A model generated the notes under the pieces. It did not search any database. It was not told the DNA's origin and saw only the letters and a list, made by a program, of their open reading frames with translations. From the NCBI RefSeq assembly GCF_030504645.1, contig NZ_JAUKWQ010000005.1, forward strand, positions 62,001 to 126,000: a stretch of 64,000 nt of DNA, in the 5' to 3' direction. Below are positions 1 to 12,429 of the stretch, in pieces. Source of the DNA: Rhizobium oryzicola (GTDB lineage Bacteria; Pseudomonadota; Alphaproteobacteria; Rhizobiales; Rhizobiaceae). Both the position numbers and the translations under genes were made by a program. The number at the start of each line of letters is the position of its first letter. Positions within the stretch are counted from its first letter, which is position 1.

Positions 1-1451
1 TCGTCCACCGAGCGAATCGACATGGCGACGCCGATCAGCGACAGCGAGCGCTGGTATGCAATGGCGATCCTCTCCTGGGCCGGATTCTGCGTCATGATCT
101 CGAAGGACAGCTGGCGACCTTCCTTGTCCAGCATCTTGCCGTCCTTGATGTTGTAGCCGGCCTGCCGCAAGAGATCTACCGTCTGCCGAAGCACCTTGCG
201 GTCGCTGCCGGTGCCGTCCGTTTCCGGCATCCTGTAGGTGCCGGCCAGCAGGGCAGGCGGCAGCTTCTTGGCAGTCTCGCCGAGAAGCTTCTTTTCCCGG
301 TCGTCCGCCGCGTTGCCATAGGCTCCCAGGGCGGAGTTCTGCCAGAAGCTTTGCGTGCGCTTGAAGGTGCCGCCGAGGATGTTGCGGTTCATCCACTCGA
401 AATCCAGGGCGTAGGATAGGCCTTCTCGTACACGCTGGTCGGCAAAGACCAGACGGCGGGTGTTGAAGACAAGGCCGAACATGCCGGTCGGCAGACGCGG
501 CTCGAAGATTTCCTTGACGATATCGCCGCGTTGCGCCGCCGGGAAATCATAGGCCTGCCCCCAATGTGCAGCATCCGGGTTGCCGTTAATGGCATCTCCC
601 TCGGGGTAGAAATCCACCTCGCCCTTCTTGAAGGCCTCAAACAAGGTGGTGACCTGCAGGAAATAGAGGACGCTGATTTCGTCGTAATTGTCGAAGCCCA
701 CCTTGATTGGCACATCCTTGCCCCAATAGTTGGGGTCCCGCTTCCAGGTGATCTTTTCGCCCGGCTGGATGGAAGCGATCGTGTAGGGACCAGAGCCGAT
801 GACCGGGTTCAAGCCGCCCTTGTCGAAGGTTGCGGTATCAATCGCATGCTTGGGCAGGATCGGGGTCGAGGCGGCGAGAATCAGCGGCGTCTCTCGCGTC
901 GCCTTGTCGTTGAAGGTGAAGCGGACACTGCGTTCGCCAATCTTCTCCATCTTTGCGACAGCGGCCAGGCGGCTGTCAAAGGGCGGACGTCCCTTGTCCT
1001 TCAAAAGGTTGAAGGTGAAAATCACATCGTCCGCCGTGACCGGCTGCCCATCCTGCCAATGCGCCTTCGGGTTCAGGTTGAACTGGATGAACGTGCGCTC
1101 GTCATCCCACTCCGCGCTTTCGGCCAGCAGGCCATAGAGCGTGAAGGGCTCGTCGGCAGAGCGCTGCATGAGCGGCTCGTACATGAGATTGCCGATCTCC
1201 GGATCCCAGACACCGCGCGCCGTGGTGCGCATGCCCTTCAGCACAAAGGGATTGAGACTGTCGAAGGTGCCGACGACACCGTAAGTGATTCGCCCGCCCT
1301 TCTTCACATTGGGGTTTACGTAAGGGAGGTTCTTGAAATCGGGCCCAAGCGCCGGCTTCCCGTGCATCGCGATTCCGTGAACCGGTTCTGCAAATGCACT
1401 GGTGCCGAGCCACGCAAAGGCAACGAGAAAGGTGATCAGGTGCCGCATCAT
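1..1451 (-). CDS. yejA: YejA-like ABC transporter peptide-binding protein (5' part, truncated by window edge)
   Basis: Periplasmic solute-binding protein of family 5, which delivers oligopeptides to an ABC importer. About 483 residues are visible and the C-terminus lies beyond position 1. The start is the first of two adjacent ATGs (1451 and 1448). It opens a signal peptide (MMRHLITFLVAFAWLGTSAFA), followed by HGIAMHGKPAL and VNPNVKKGG, which resemble the N-terminus of E. coli YejA. The SBP_bac_5 features W-DDERTFIQFNLN and HWQDGQPVTADDVIF come next. The permease and ATPase genes (yejBEF-like) would be expected past the left edge, but this cannot be seen. Specificity for microcin C-like or other peptides is inferred only from the family. 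Confidence 0.85.
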   Translation of the reverse strand, partial: MMRHLITFLVAFAWLGTSAFAEPVHGIAMHGKPALGPDFKNLPYVNPNVKKGGRITYGVVGTFDSLNPFVLKGMRTTARGVWDPEIGNLMYEPLMQRSADEPFTLYGLLAESAEWDDERTFIQFNLNPKAHWQDGQPVTADDVIFTFNLLKDKGRPPFDSRLAAVAKMEKIGERSVRFTFNDKATRETPLILAASTPILPKHAIDTATFDKGGLNPVIGSGPYTIASIQPGEKITWKRDPNYWGKDVPIKVGFDNYDEISVLYFLQVTTLFEAFKKGEVDFYPEGDAINGNPDAAHWGQAYDFPAAQRGDIVKEIFEPRLPTGMFGLVFNTRRLVFADQRVREGLSYALDFEWMNRNILGGTFKRTQSFWQNSALGAYGNAADDREKKLLGETAKKLPPALLAGTYRMPETDGTGSDRKVLRQTVDLLRQAGYNIKDGKMLDKEGRQLSFEIMTQNPAQERIAIAYQRSLSLIGVAMSIRSVD

Positions 1452-1711
1452 CCATCCTTGGGTATTCGGGGATTCGCTGCAAATTAGCCGATTGCAGCGC
1501 TCAAACCAAATGCATAGCCGAAACTTGAGATGCACCAAGGAAAATGCGAAAGTAAGGCTGGATATCGGCCCGCTTGCCATGTAACAGGATTGGCCGAATG
1601 CGTGGGGTCATTCAATTGCCTCATTTGAACGAAAGGTGAGCGCAACAGACGACCCCTGCACGGAGCAGTATAGCTGTTCCCAAAAACCGCTTTCAGGAGA
1701 CGGATCTCGGT

Positions 1712-2350
1712 ATGATGCTTAAGGCAAACAACGTTCTGCGGACGGCTATGTCCGCTCTCGCACTTTCCATCGGTGCAGCTCCCATGGCCGCTTTCGCCCA
1801 GAACGCAGCCCCTCAGGCTGCCGCTCCCGGCGCGCCCCCGCTTGGCTGGTTCAAGACCTGCGACAAGCAGGACGATAGCGACGTTTGCGCAGTCCAGAAT
1901 GTCCTGCTCTCGCAGAACGGTCAGCTTATCACGGCAGTCGGCCTCATCACGGTCGAAGGCAAGGTGAACCGCAAGATTCTTCAGGTTTCCGTACCTTCTG
2001 CTCGTCTGATCCAGCCAGGCATCACCATGCAGATCGATGGCGGCAAGGGCCAGAAGATGGACTACGTCCTCTGCATTCCGGATCGCTGCACGGCAGAACT
2101 GCCACTGACGGACGCGATGATCGCCAGCCTCAAGAAGGGCACCGACGTGGTCTTCACATCGATCAATTTCCGTCGTGCTCCGAACCCGATCAAGGTTTCG
2201 CTCGGTGGCTTCACCGGCGCTTTCGATGGCCAGCCGATCTCGCAGTCGCAGCTTGCTGAAAGCCAGCGCAGCCTGCAGGAAAGCATGCAGAAGAAGGCTG
2301 AAGAAGCCCGCAAGAAGCTGGAAGACGCTCAGAACGCTGCCAAGCAGTAA
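1712..2350 (+). CDS. invasion-associated locus B (IalB) family protein
   Basis: 212-residue exported protein. A cleavable signal peptide covers residues 1-29 (AFA-QN), and an Ala/Pro-rich linker precedes the IalB fold. Characteristic segments are GWFKTCDKQDDSDVCAVQ, the paired cysteines in VLCIPDRCTAELPL, and ISQSQLAESQRSLQESMQ. The last 40 residues are charged and likely helical (KKAEEARKKLEDAQ). The family is named after Bartonella IalB but is widespread in Rhizobiales, and its biochemical role there is not established. An AGGAGA ribosome site lies upstream of the ATG; a second ATG at 1715 is an equal alternative. A strong terminator follows at 2380-2408. Confidence 0.88.
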   Translation: MMLKANNVLRTAMSALALSIGAAPMAAFAQNAAPQAAAPGAPPLGWFKTCDKQDDSDVCAVQNVLLSQNGQLITAVGLITVEGKVNRKILQVSVPSARLIQPGITMQIDGGKGQKMDYVLCIPDRCTAELPLTDAMIASLKKGTDVVFTSINFRRAPNPIKVSLGGFTGAFDGQPISQSQLAESQRSLQESMQKKAEEARKKLEDAQNAAKQ

Positions 2351-2379
2351 TCGCGGTCTGACAGATCGCTATCGAAAAA

Positions 2380-2408
2380 GGGGAGGTTGCTCGTGCAACC
2401 TCCCCTTA
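2380..2408. terminator. bidirectional intrinsic terminator between the IalB-family gene and hspQ
   Basis: Perfect 11-bp inverted repeat (GGGGAGGTTGC / GCAACCTCCCC) with a TCGT loop. It is flanked by an A run on the left and TTAT on the right, so it can serve both convergent genes. Confidence 0.85.
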
Positions 2409-2432
2409 TCATTTCCGGACTGCTGCCTCTGG

Positions 2433-2762
2433 TCAGTGCGCCAGAATTGCCTTTGGCTTCAACTGGCCGCTCGGCGCCTTATCGAAGATCTGGAACACCT
2501 GCGGGTTTTTCAGCGGCTGCTCGCTGTCGTCATGGATGAGGTTCTGTTCCGAGACATAAGCGATGTAGGCCTGCTCATCATTTTCGGCGAGCAAGTGATA
2601 GAAGGGCTGGTCCTTGGATGGCCTGATCTCGGCCGGAATTGCATTCCACCATTCCTCGGTGTTCGCAAATTCCGGATCCACATCAAACACGACTCCGCGG
2701 AACGGAAAGACCCTGTGACGAACAACTTCACCGATCGTGAATTTTGCGTTTCTCTGTTTCAT
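2433..2762 (-). CDS. hspQ: heat shock protein HspQ (YccV family)
   Basis: 109 residues, the normal family size. It carries the YccV/HspQ fold with the landmarks FTIGEVVRHRVFPFRGVVFDVDP, WWNAIP, QPFYHLLAEN and AYVSEQNL. In E. coli HspQ is a heat-induced specificity-enhancing factor and substrate of Lon, and was first described as a hemimethylated-oriC binding protein. Here it is a single gene, convergent with the IalB-family gene and sharing its terminator. Function is assigned from family similarity only. Confidence 0.92.
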   Translation of the reverse strand: MKQRNAKFTIGEVVRHRVFPFRGVVFDVDPEFANTEEWWNAIPAEIRPSKDQPFYHLLAENDEQAYIAYVSEQNLIHDDSEQPLKNPQVFQIFDKAPSGQLKPKAILAH

Positions 2763-2867
2763 GGTGCGAACTTCCTTTCGACATCCATGTGGGAATTCAC
2801 AAATCTGACATCAAGAGGTCCTGACGTCAGAACTTTATCATCCTCCGCTCTTGTTGCTCAAACGTAA

Positions 2868-2896
2868 AAGGCCGGCGGATGGTTGCCGCCGGCCCC
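2868..2896 (-). terminator. intrinsic terminator of glnA
   Basis: Inverted repeat GGCCGGCGG / CCGCCGGCC (2870-2878 and 2886-2894) with a 7-nt loop. On the minus strand it is followed by CTTTTACG. It lies 26 bp past the glnA stop codon. Confidence 0.8.
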
Positions 2897-2921
2897 GATA
2901 AAGCTTGTGCAGATGCTCGGC

Positions 2922-4331
2922 TTATGCCGAGTAATACATGTCGAATTCGACAGGATGCGGCGTCATTTCATAACGCATGACTTCCTGCATCTTCAGTTCG
3001 ATATAGGCATCGATCTGGTCATCATCGAACACGCCGCCTGCAGTGAGGAACTTGCGATCCTTGTCGAGGCTTTCGAGCGCTTCGCGCAAGCTACCGCACA
3101 CCGTCGGGATCTTTTTCAGTTCCTTCGGCGGCAGATCGTACAGATCCTTGTCCATGGCCTTGCCGGGATGGATCTTGTTCTTGATGCCATCGAGGCCGGC
3201 CATCAGCATGGCAGCAAAGCCGAGATAGGGGTTCTGCGCCGGATCTGGGAAGCGAACTTCCACGCGCTTTGACTTCGGACCCGTGCCGAACGGAATACGG
3301 CACGAAGCGGAACGGTTGCGGGCGGAATAGGCCAGCAGCACCGGCGCTTCATAGCCGGGAACCAGACGCTTGTAGGAGTTGGTCGTCGGGTTCGTGAAGG
3401 CGTTGATGGCCTTGGCGTGCTTGATGATACCGCCGATGTAATAGAGGCAGCTTTCAGACAGGCCTGCATATTCGTCGCCGGCGAAGGTCGGCTTGCCGTC
3501 CTTCCAGATCGACTGGTGAACGTGCATGCCCGAACCGTTGTCGCCGTAGACAGGCTTCGGCATGAAGGTCGCCGTCTTGCCATAGGCATTGGCAACCTGA
3601 TGCACAACGTACTTGTAGATCTGCATCTTGTCGGCGTTGCGCACCAGCGTGTCGAACTTCACGCCAAGCTCATGCTGGGCGGAAGCCACTTCGTGGTGGT
3701 GCTTTTCAACGACCACGCCCATTTCGGCGAGAACCGTAAGCATCTCGGAGCGCATGTCCTGCAGGCTGTCGACCGGCGGAACCGGGAAGTAGCCGCCCTT
3801 GACGCGCGGACGGTGGCCAAGGTTGCCCGTTTCGTAATCGGTGTCGTCATTGGACGGCAGTTCGGAGGAATCGAGCTTGAAGCCCGTATTGTACGGGTCC
3901 GCCTTGTACTTCACGTCGTCGAAGACGAAGAATTCCGGCTCGGGGCCAACGAAGACCGTATCGCCGATACCGGAAGCCTTCAGGTAGGCTTCCGCCTTCT
4001 TGGCCGTGCCGCGCGGGTCGCGGTTATAGGCCTCGCCGGAAATCGGGTCCAGAATATCGCAGATGACGACCATGGTCGACTGAGCGAAGAACGGGTCCAT
4101 GTGCACGGTCGCCGGGTCTGGCATCAGCACCATGTCGGACTCGTTGATTGCCTTCCAGCCGCCAATCGAGGAGCCGTCGAACATGACGCCGTCGGCGAAC
4201 ATGTCCTCGTCAACCGCTGCCACGTCCATCGTAACGTGCTGCAGCTTGCCCTTGGGGTCGGTGAAGCGCAGATCGACGAACTTCACGTCGTTTTCCTTGA
4301 TCTGCTTCATGATGTCGCTTGCGGTCGTCAT
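2922..4331 (-). CDS. glnA: glutamine synthetase type I
   Basis: 469 residues, full length for the GSI-beta class. It makes glutamine from glutamate, ammonia and ATP and is the main ammonium-assimilation enzyme. Visible motifs are [11 protein letters not shown] (beta-grasp), [20 protein letters not shown] (active site), NRSASCRIP (ATP binding) and the adenylylation loop [11 protein letters not shown] with Tyr398, so control by GlnE adenylylation is expected. It lies 62 bp downstream of glnB in the same direction. The conserved rhizobial arrangement is glnB-glnA, co-transcribed from the sigma54 promoter or read from its own promoter. Confidence 0.98.
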   Translation of the reverse strand: MTTASDIMKQIKENDVKFVDLRFTDPKGKLQHVTMDVAAVDEDMFADGVMFDGSSIGGWKAINESDMVLMPDPATVHMDPFFAQSTMVVICDILDPISGEAYNRDPRGTAKKAEAYLKASGIGDTVFVGPEPEFFVFDDVKYKADPYNTGFKLDSSELPSNDDTDYETGNLGHRPRVKGGYFPVPPVDSLQDMRSEMLTVLAEMGVVVEKHHHEVASAQHELGVKFDTLVRNADKMQIYKYVVHQVANAYGKTATFMPKPVYGDNGSGMHVHQSIWKDGKPTFAGDEYAGLSESCLYYIGGIIKHAKAINAFTNPTTNSYKRLVPGYEAPVLLAYSARNRSASCRIPFGTGPKSKRVEVRFPDPAQNPYLGFAAMLMAGLDGIKNKIHPGKAMDKDLYDLPPKELKKIPTVCGSLREALESLDKDRKFLTAGGVFDDDQIDAYIELKMQEVMRYEMTPHPVEFDMYYSA

Positions 4332-4393
4332 TGGGTCTCCCTTTGTGAGATGCTTTGGGTCTCTTACGCGTTCTTATCGGTCGCGCTTATTAT

Positions 4394-4840
<447 letters not shown>

Positions 4841-4943
4841 TTATCAGCAGAATGCAGCAGGCCCCGACACACGGCGCAATTGTTGCTCGTCGCCAGCTTT
4901 CGGGAGACTATGCTCCGCCTTCCGCGCCAGGCAGCGTGCAAAG

Positions 4944-4959
4944 TGCCTCAGATGGAGCA
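4944..4959. promoter_or_regulatory. possible NtrC-type enhancer site
   Basis: TGCCTC-N4-GGAGCA resembles the NtrC dyad TGCACC-N4-GGTGCA with three mismatches. It lies about 140 bp upstream of the sigma54 promoter, a normal enhancer distance. The match is weak and the call tentative. Confidence 0.3.
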
Positions 4960-5005
4960 ACTAATTTGCCCGTTTTTCGAGCATGCAGCTCATTATTTAT
5001 GCAGT

Positions 5006-5022
5006 GTTGCTTCATAAGCAAC
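5006..5022. repeat. perfect inverted repeat in the glnB-nnr intergenic region
   Basis: GTTGCTT-CAT-AAGCAAC, a 7-bp perfect dyad with a 3-nt centre, 28 bp upstream of the chosen nnr start. It could be an operator or a short hairpin in the nnr leader. Confidence 0.5.
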
Positions 5023-5049
5023 TTGTGCTTTTTCCTTATCGCCTATTCA

Positions 5050-6546
5050 ATGGCCATCATGACCAGCAGAAATCATCGTCTTTTCACACCTGAAGAAATG
5101 GGTCTGGCCGATCGCCTCTCTGCCGAATCGGGCATCGATTCGTTCGCATTGATGGAGCGGGCAGGGCAGGCTGTCGCGGCGTCGGCGTTAAAGCACTGGC
5201 CGGACGCTCTCCGTTTCGTGGTGCTGTGCGGGCCTGGCAATAATGGTGGCGATGGCTATGTGGCGGCGCGCGCCTTGGCATCTGCCGGGGCTGCCGTTTC
5301 GGTTTACCATCTGGGCGACCCTCAAGGCCTGCAGGCTGATGCGCGAGAGGCTAAGCAGATATGGCACGGAGACTTGGCGCCGCTCGCGGCCTATGTGCCC
5401 ACCAAGGGTGACGTCATCATCGATGCGCTGTTTGGCGCAGGCCTGTCGCGTCCTGTTCCTGATCCGGTTGCGGAACTCATCTCGGCCGTCAATGATCTTG
5501 AGCTGTCGATACTTGCGGTCGATCTTCCCTCCGGTGTTAGTGGTCGCCACGGCGTGGTGCTGGGTGCTGCGTTCCGTGCCGCACGGACGGTGACCTTCAT
5601 GTCACGCAAGCCCGGCCATCTGCTTTTGCCAGGTCGAGAGCTGTGTGGCGAGCTGGAGGTTTTCGATATCGGAATTCCGCAGAGGATACTGGACCGGGCT
5701 GGGGGCAAGCTCTTCGAAAACCATCCCGATCTTTGGCGGCACACGCTGCCCGCTCTTTCCTCGAACACGCACAAATATAGACGCGGCCATCTCGCCGTCT
5801 TCAGCGGCGGCGCATCCCATACAGGCGCCGCGCGTCTCAGTGCTGCGGCGGGTCTCGTGTCGGGGGCGGGATTGGTGACCGTCGCTGCACCATCCGACGC
5901 GATCAGTGTTTTGGCGCCCGCCCTGACCGCCGTCATGCTGCGAGAGATCGATAACACCAGCAGTCTCCAGTCATGGCTCGATACCGCCAAGCTCTCCGCT
6001 TTCGTCCTCGGTCCGGGCTTTGGCGTCGGCAGCAAGACAAGGGACTTCGTCAGGCTCTTGGCGGATCGGTCTGTGGTCGTCGATGCGGATGGCATCACCT
6101 CCTTCAAGGATGACCCTGCGGAGCTATTCACGTTGTTTGCAAACGGTCCGACCCGCCTTGTGCTGACCCCACATGAAGGGGAGTTCGCGCGGCTGTTTCC
6201 GGACCTTGCCGAAAGTGAGGGTCTTGGAAAGGTCGAGAAGGCGCAGGCCGCCGCCAAACGCGCCAATGCCGCCATCGTCTACAAAGGGGCAGATACCGTA
6301 ATCGCCGCACCCGATGGGCGCGCCTTCATCAATACGAACGCACCACCATGGCTCGCCACCGCCGGCTCCGGCGACGTGTTCGCCGGCATCATCGGTGCGC
6401 TCCTGGCGCAGGGTGTGCCAGCTTTCGAGGCGGCGGCCGCCGGCGTCTGGCTGCATGGCGAGGCAGCAAACGCGAGTGGGCCCGGTATGACTGCGGAAAC
6501 GCTGATCCCTCACATTCCCTCAGCGTTTGATCTTTTGCATTCTTAG
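5050..6546 (+). CDS. nnr: bifunctional NAD(P)H-hydrate epimerase / ADP-dependent dehydratase
   Basis: 498 residues from the chosen ATG, matching the fused YjeF enzyme. The N-terminal YjeF_N epimerase domain (about residues 10-220) shows LCGPGNNGGDGYVAAR and AVDLPSGVSG. The C-terminal carbohydrate-kinase-like dehydratase (about 230-495) shows KYRRGHLAVFSGG, LGPGFGVG, LVLTPHEGEFARLF and ATAGSGDVFAGIIGALLAQG. It repairs hydrated NAD(P)H. The reading frame stays open to 4822, but that extension is unlike the family. ATG 5050 or 5059 fits best, although neither has a clear ribosome site. Its stop is 1 bp from the stop of the convergent DUF72 gene. Confidence 0.95.
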   Translation: MAIMTSRNHRLFTPEEMGLADRLSAESGIDSFALMERAGQAVAASALKHWPDALRFVVLCGPGNNGGDGYVAARALASAGAAVSVYHLGDPQGLQADAREAKQIWHGDLAPLAAYVPTKGDVIIDALFGAGLSRPVPDPVAELISAVNDLELSILAVDLPSGVSGRHGVVLGAAFRAARTVTFMSRKPGHLLLPGRELCGELEVFDIGIPQRILDRAGGKLFENHPDLWRHTLPALSSNTHKYRRGHLAVFSGGASHTGAARLSAAAGLVSGAGLVTVAAPSDAISVLAPALTAVMLREIDNTSSLQSWLDTAKLSAFVLGPGFGVGSKTRDFVRLLADRSVVVDADGITSFKDDPAELFTLFANGPTRLVLTPHEGEFARLFPDLAESEGLGKVEKAQAAAKRANAAIVYKGADTVIAAPDGRAFINTNAPPWLATAGSGDVFAGIIGALLAQGVPAFEAAAAGVWLHGEAANASGPGMTAETLIPHIPSAFDLLHS

Positions 6547-6547
6547 A

Positions 6548-7357
6548 TCAGATCTTGGACCCCACCGCTTTTTGCAGCAGTTGTGCCCCGTTCGGCGCAT
6601 TGACCTTTCCGCCTGTGATGAAGAAGGCAAGGACGTCGCGGGGTTTTGTTTCCACCTTCCGGTCGGGCGCATTGACCGGAAGATCTTCCGGCACGCCGCC
6701 GCCGGCATAGGTCTGAAGCCGTTTGGCCCAGAGATCGATATCGCCGGGCGGATAGCAGGTCGGGTTGTCATCCGTGCCCTTCTGCAGCCGGGCATAGACG
6801 AAATCGGCCGTCACGTCCGCAAACATCGGATACTCGTGATGGTCGGCGCAGACGGCAGCCACCTCATATTTCGCCAGAAGCTCGACGAATTCAGGCGTGC
6901 AGAAGCTTTCATGGCGCGGCTCCACCACATGGCGTAGTGGCAGACCCTCCAGCGTCTTCGGCAGCAATTGCAGAAACGCCTCGAAGTCGTCTGGCTCGAA
7001 CTTCTTGGTGCCCATGAACTGCCACAGGATCGGCCCGAGATGGGATCCGAGTTCAGCAATGCCTTGCCCCAGGAACTTTTCCACTGATGGTCCGGCTTCC
7101 GCCAGGACCTTTCGATTGGTACAGAACCGACTGGCCTTCAGCGAGAACACGAAATCTTCAGGCACTTCGGATGCCCATTTGGCGAAGGTTTCCGGCTTCT
7201 GGCTGGAATAATAGGTGCCGTTGACCTCGATCGCCCGCAACTGGCGGCTGGCAAATTCCAGCTGCCGCTTCTTGGCAAGCTTCGGCGGATAGAAACTCTC
7301 ATCCCAGGGATCGAAGGTCCAGCCGCCGATACCGGTGCGGATGCTTGCCAGCGCCAT
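6548..7357 (-). CDS. DUF72 (YecE-like) domain protein
   Basis: 269 residues from ATG 7357. It has the DUF72 TIM-barrel signatures RTGIGGWTFDPW near the N-terminus, IEVNGTYYSSQKPETFAKWA, FVFSLKASRFCTNRK and LRHVVEPRHESF. The biochemical function of the family is not firmly known. The start lies 11 bp after the uvrA stop, so the gene is very probably translated from the uvrA message and shares its SOS control. The frame is open to 7531, but that extension overlaps uvrA and has no family support. Confidence 0.85.
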   Translation of the reverse strand: MALASIRTGIGGWTFDPWDESFYPPKLAKKRQLEFASRQLRAIEVNGTYYSSQKPETFAKWASEVPEDFVFSLKASRFCTNRKVLAEAGPSVEKFLGQGIAELGSHLGPILWQFMGTKKFEPDDFEAFLQLLPKTLEGLPLRHVVEPRHESFCTPEFVELLAKYEVAAVCADHHEYPMFADVTADFVYARLQKGTDDNPTCYPPGDIDLWAKRLQTYAGGGVPEDLPVNAPDRKVETKPRDVLAFFITGGKVNAPNGAQLLQKAVGSKI

Positions 7358-7368
7358 GATCTCTCTCC

Positions 7369-10290
<2,922 letters not shown>

Positions 10291-10427
10291 CGGTCAAAAG
10301 CTCTGGTGGGAGGTCCAGCCTGCAACGATCGCGTTGCGGCCAACCCTTATTTAGTGATTGAGCGGCGGCTGTCGAGGCAGGATCGAAGCCGGAACCGCAT
10401 TCTTGTTGGGGCCTACGAAGGAATCCG

Positions 10428-10456
10428 TTGACAGGATCATAACCAAATAATAGAAC
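10428..10456 (+). promoter_or_regulatory. sigma70-type promoter of ssb
   Basis: TTGACA at 10428-10433, a 17-bp spacer and TAGAAC at 10451-10456. The -35 matches consensus perfectly. The -10 overlaps the first half of the LexA box, so LexA binding would occlude it. Confidence 0.65.
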
Positions 10457-10467
10457 AAATAAAGAAC
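10453..10467. promoter_or_regulatory. LexA (SOS) box between uvrA and ssb
   Basis: GAAC-N7-GAAC (GAACAAATAAAGAAC), the exact alphaproteobacterial SOS consensus. It lies 163 bp upstream of uvrA and 114 bp upstream of ssb, and can control both. Confidence 0.9.
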
Positions 10468-10580
10468 AATTTGCTTGTGGATTAACGCACCGGAAAATCC
10501 TTTCGGTCACGGCAATGGTTTAGAGTGTGCCACTTCCATGAATGCAGGCGCCGTGTAAGACGGCGAATAGGGTGATTGTG

Positions 10581-11132
10581 ATGGCGGGCAGCGTCAACAA
10601 AGTAATTTTGATCGGTAATGTGGGCGCTGATCCCGAAATCCGTCGTACACAGGATGGTCGGCCGATCGCGAACCTGCGCATCGCGACATCCGAAAGCTGG
10701 CGCGATCGCAATTCCGGTGAGCGCCGCGAAAAGACCGAATGGCACACGGTGGTCGTGTTCAACGAAGGCCTGTGCAAGGTCGTTGAGCAATATGTCAAGA
10801 AGGGTGCCAAGCTTTACATCGAAGGCGCGCTTCAGACCCGCAAGTGGCAGGACCAGAACGGCAATGACCGTTACTCGACGGAAGTGGTTCTGCAGGGCTT
10901 CAATTCCACGCTGACCATGCTGGATGGTCGTGGTGAAGGCGGCGGGCAGGGCGCCGGTGGCGGCAGCATGGGGTATGGCGGCGGGTCTTCCCGCGGTGGT
11001 TCAAGCGATTTTGGCGGCGGCTATGGCGATGATTATGATCGTGCGCCTGCCAGCTCCGGCCGCGGCGGCAGCTCGTCCGGTGGCGGCGGCGGTGGTTTCG
11101 CCCGCGATCTGGATGACGACATTCCGTTCTGA
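10581..11132 (+). CDS. ssb: single-stranded DNA-binding protein
   Basis: 183 residues. The OB fold covers residues 1-115 (MAGSVNKVILIGNVGADPEIR, ISGE-like EWHTVVVFNE, KLYIEGALQTRKWQDQNG). A Gly/Ser-rich flexible linker follows, and the protein ends in the acidic protein-interaction tip DLDDDIPF. The frame is open back to 10542, but ATG 10581 gives the family N-terminus. It is expressed divergently from uvrA with a shared SOS box and followed by a terminator. Confidence 0.97.
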   Translation: MAGSVNKVILIGNVGADPEIRRTQDGRPIANLRIATSESWRDRNSGERREKTEWHTVVVFNEGLCKVVEQYVKKGAKLYIEGALQTRKWQDQNGNDRYSTEVVLQGFNSTLTMLDGRGEGGGQGAGGGSMGYGGGSSRGGSSDFGGGYGDDYDRAPASSGRGGSSSGGGGGGFARDLDDDIPF

Positions 11133-11142
11133 GAACTTCCCT

Positions 11143-11172
11143 GGGCGCCTGTTAAAGCGGGCGCCCGTTTTG
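11143..11172 (+). terminator. intrinsic terminator of ssb
   Basis: GGGCGCC / GGCGCCC stem (11143-11149 and 11160-11166) followed by GTTTTGT, 10 bp past the ssb stop. Confidence 0.75.
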
Positions 11173-11182
11173 TATGTGGCTG

Positions 11183-12328
11183 TCAGGCTGCCTTGTCGGC
11201 CAGCATGGCAACCAATGCGTCAGATTGAGAGACGATGCCGGCCAACTTGTTGTTGTCGCGTACGACGGGCAAGTCATGAACACCCTGTTCCGCAAACAGG
11301 ATGATGGCATCGGCAATCGGTGTTTCGGGCTGAACCGTCTTTACCGGGAAGGTCATGATGTCCTTGACCGTATCGTTCGGCGCGCTGGCGCCTGACAGAG
11401 CAAGGCGGAGGCGTTGCATGAAGCCGATCCTGGGGCGTCCGCCGGTCCATGTCGGCTTGTTCAAGAAGTCACCATGCGTGATGATGCCGACCACTTCCGC
11501 CCGGTCATTGGTGACGGGCAAAGCGTGGAAATGGTGGCGCCGCATCAGTTCATGCGCCTCTTTCAGTGTCGTATCCGGTGCCACGGCCACCACGTCACGC
11601 GACATGATGCTGGCGCAATCCGTATGGCTTGCCCGGCGTCGATAGGATTTTAGTTCCGTCCGCCGCAGAATCGTTTCCAGGTCTTCCCTGTTGATGTCGA
11701 GGAACTCGTCGTAGTCCTCAAGCACTTCATCGAGGTCGGTGGAGGTGAAGCCGATGCGTTGGATGGGGGCCGGATCCTGCGTACCGTGCTGCACGGGCGT
11801 TGATCTGATGCGATGCGGGTAGGTACGGCCCGACAGCTTGTTGAGCGCCAATGCCATGCCCAGCAACAGCAGCGAATTGCCGAGCACAGGCCAAAGCACG
11901 AAGCCATAACCGAGATCGTGAATGGCCGGGCCGCCCAGAACGGCTGTCAGGGCAATGGCGCCACTTGGCGGATGCAGGCAGCGGAAGGTCATCATCATCG
12001 CGATGGCAACACCGGCTGCGACGGCGGCTGCCAGATAAAGATGTGGAATGAAGGCTGCAGTCGTCACGCCCACGAGGGCTGCCAGCATGTTTCCGCCCAA
12101 GATCGACCAGGGTTGTGCCAGGGGACTGGACGGCACCGCAAACAGCAAGACAGCCGATGCGCCCATGGGGGCGACCAATGCCGGGAAGCCGGGCAGGTAG
12201 CTTGCTGCGGCGCTTCCGATAAGGCCGGTCAGCAGGATGCCGATCAGTGCAGTTGAGCCAGAACGTATGCGTTCCCTGGGGCTCACGGGTGCTGTGTCGG
12301 GAAGCAGGCCTCGCAGGCTGGATAGCAT
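11183..12328 (-). CDS. HPP family membrane protein with two CBS domains
   Basis: 381 residues. The N-terminal HPP domain (about residues 25-170) has four to five membrane segments and the family motif RCLHPPSGAIALTA. A linker of about 60 residues leads to a pair of CBS domains (about 235-375: IMSRDVVAVAPDTTLKEA, HALPVTND, IMTFPVKTVQ, VHDLPVVRDNNKLAGIVSQSD). CBS pairs usually bind adenine nucleotides. Some HPP proteins transport nitrite, but the substrate here is unknown. It ends just past the ssb terminator, convergent with ssb. Confidence 0.88.
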   Translation of the reverse strand: MLSSLRGLLPDTAPVSPRERIRSGSTALIGILLTGLIGSAAASYLPGFPALVAPMGASAVLLFAVPSSPLAQPWSILGGNMLAALVGVTTAAFIPHLYLAAAVAAGVAIAMMMTFRCLHPPSGAIALTAVLGGPAIHDLGYGFVLWPVLGNSLLLLGMALALNKLSGRTYPHRIRSTPVQHGTQDPAPIQRIGFTSTDLDEVLEDYDEFLDINREDLETILRRTELKSYRRRASHTDCASIMSRDVVAVAPDTTLKEAHELMRRHHFHALPVTNDRAEVVGIITHGDFLNKPTWTGGRPRIGFMQRLRLALSGASAPNDTVKDIMTFPVKTVQPETPIADAIILFAEQGVHDLPVVRDNNKLAGIVSQSDALVAMLADKAA

Positions 12329-12429
12329 GATTGGGGTGTCCGCTGAAAAAATCGGAAAGGTGAATATCCTGGCAAGCGTGCGCTGCCGAGGATCTTATTC
12401 AGTGCGTTCTAATGAATGAGGACGCCGCG

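Noticed and set aside
5391..6275. 294-codon frame antisense to nnr
   Set aside because: Shadow of nnr with Arg/Ser-rich composition and no domain.
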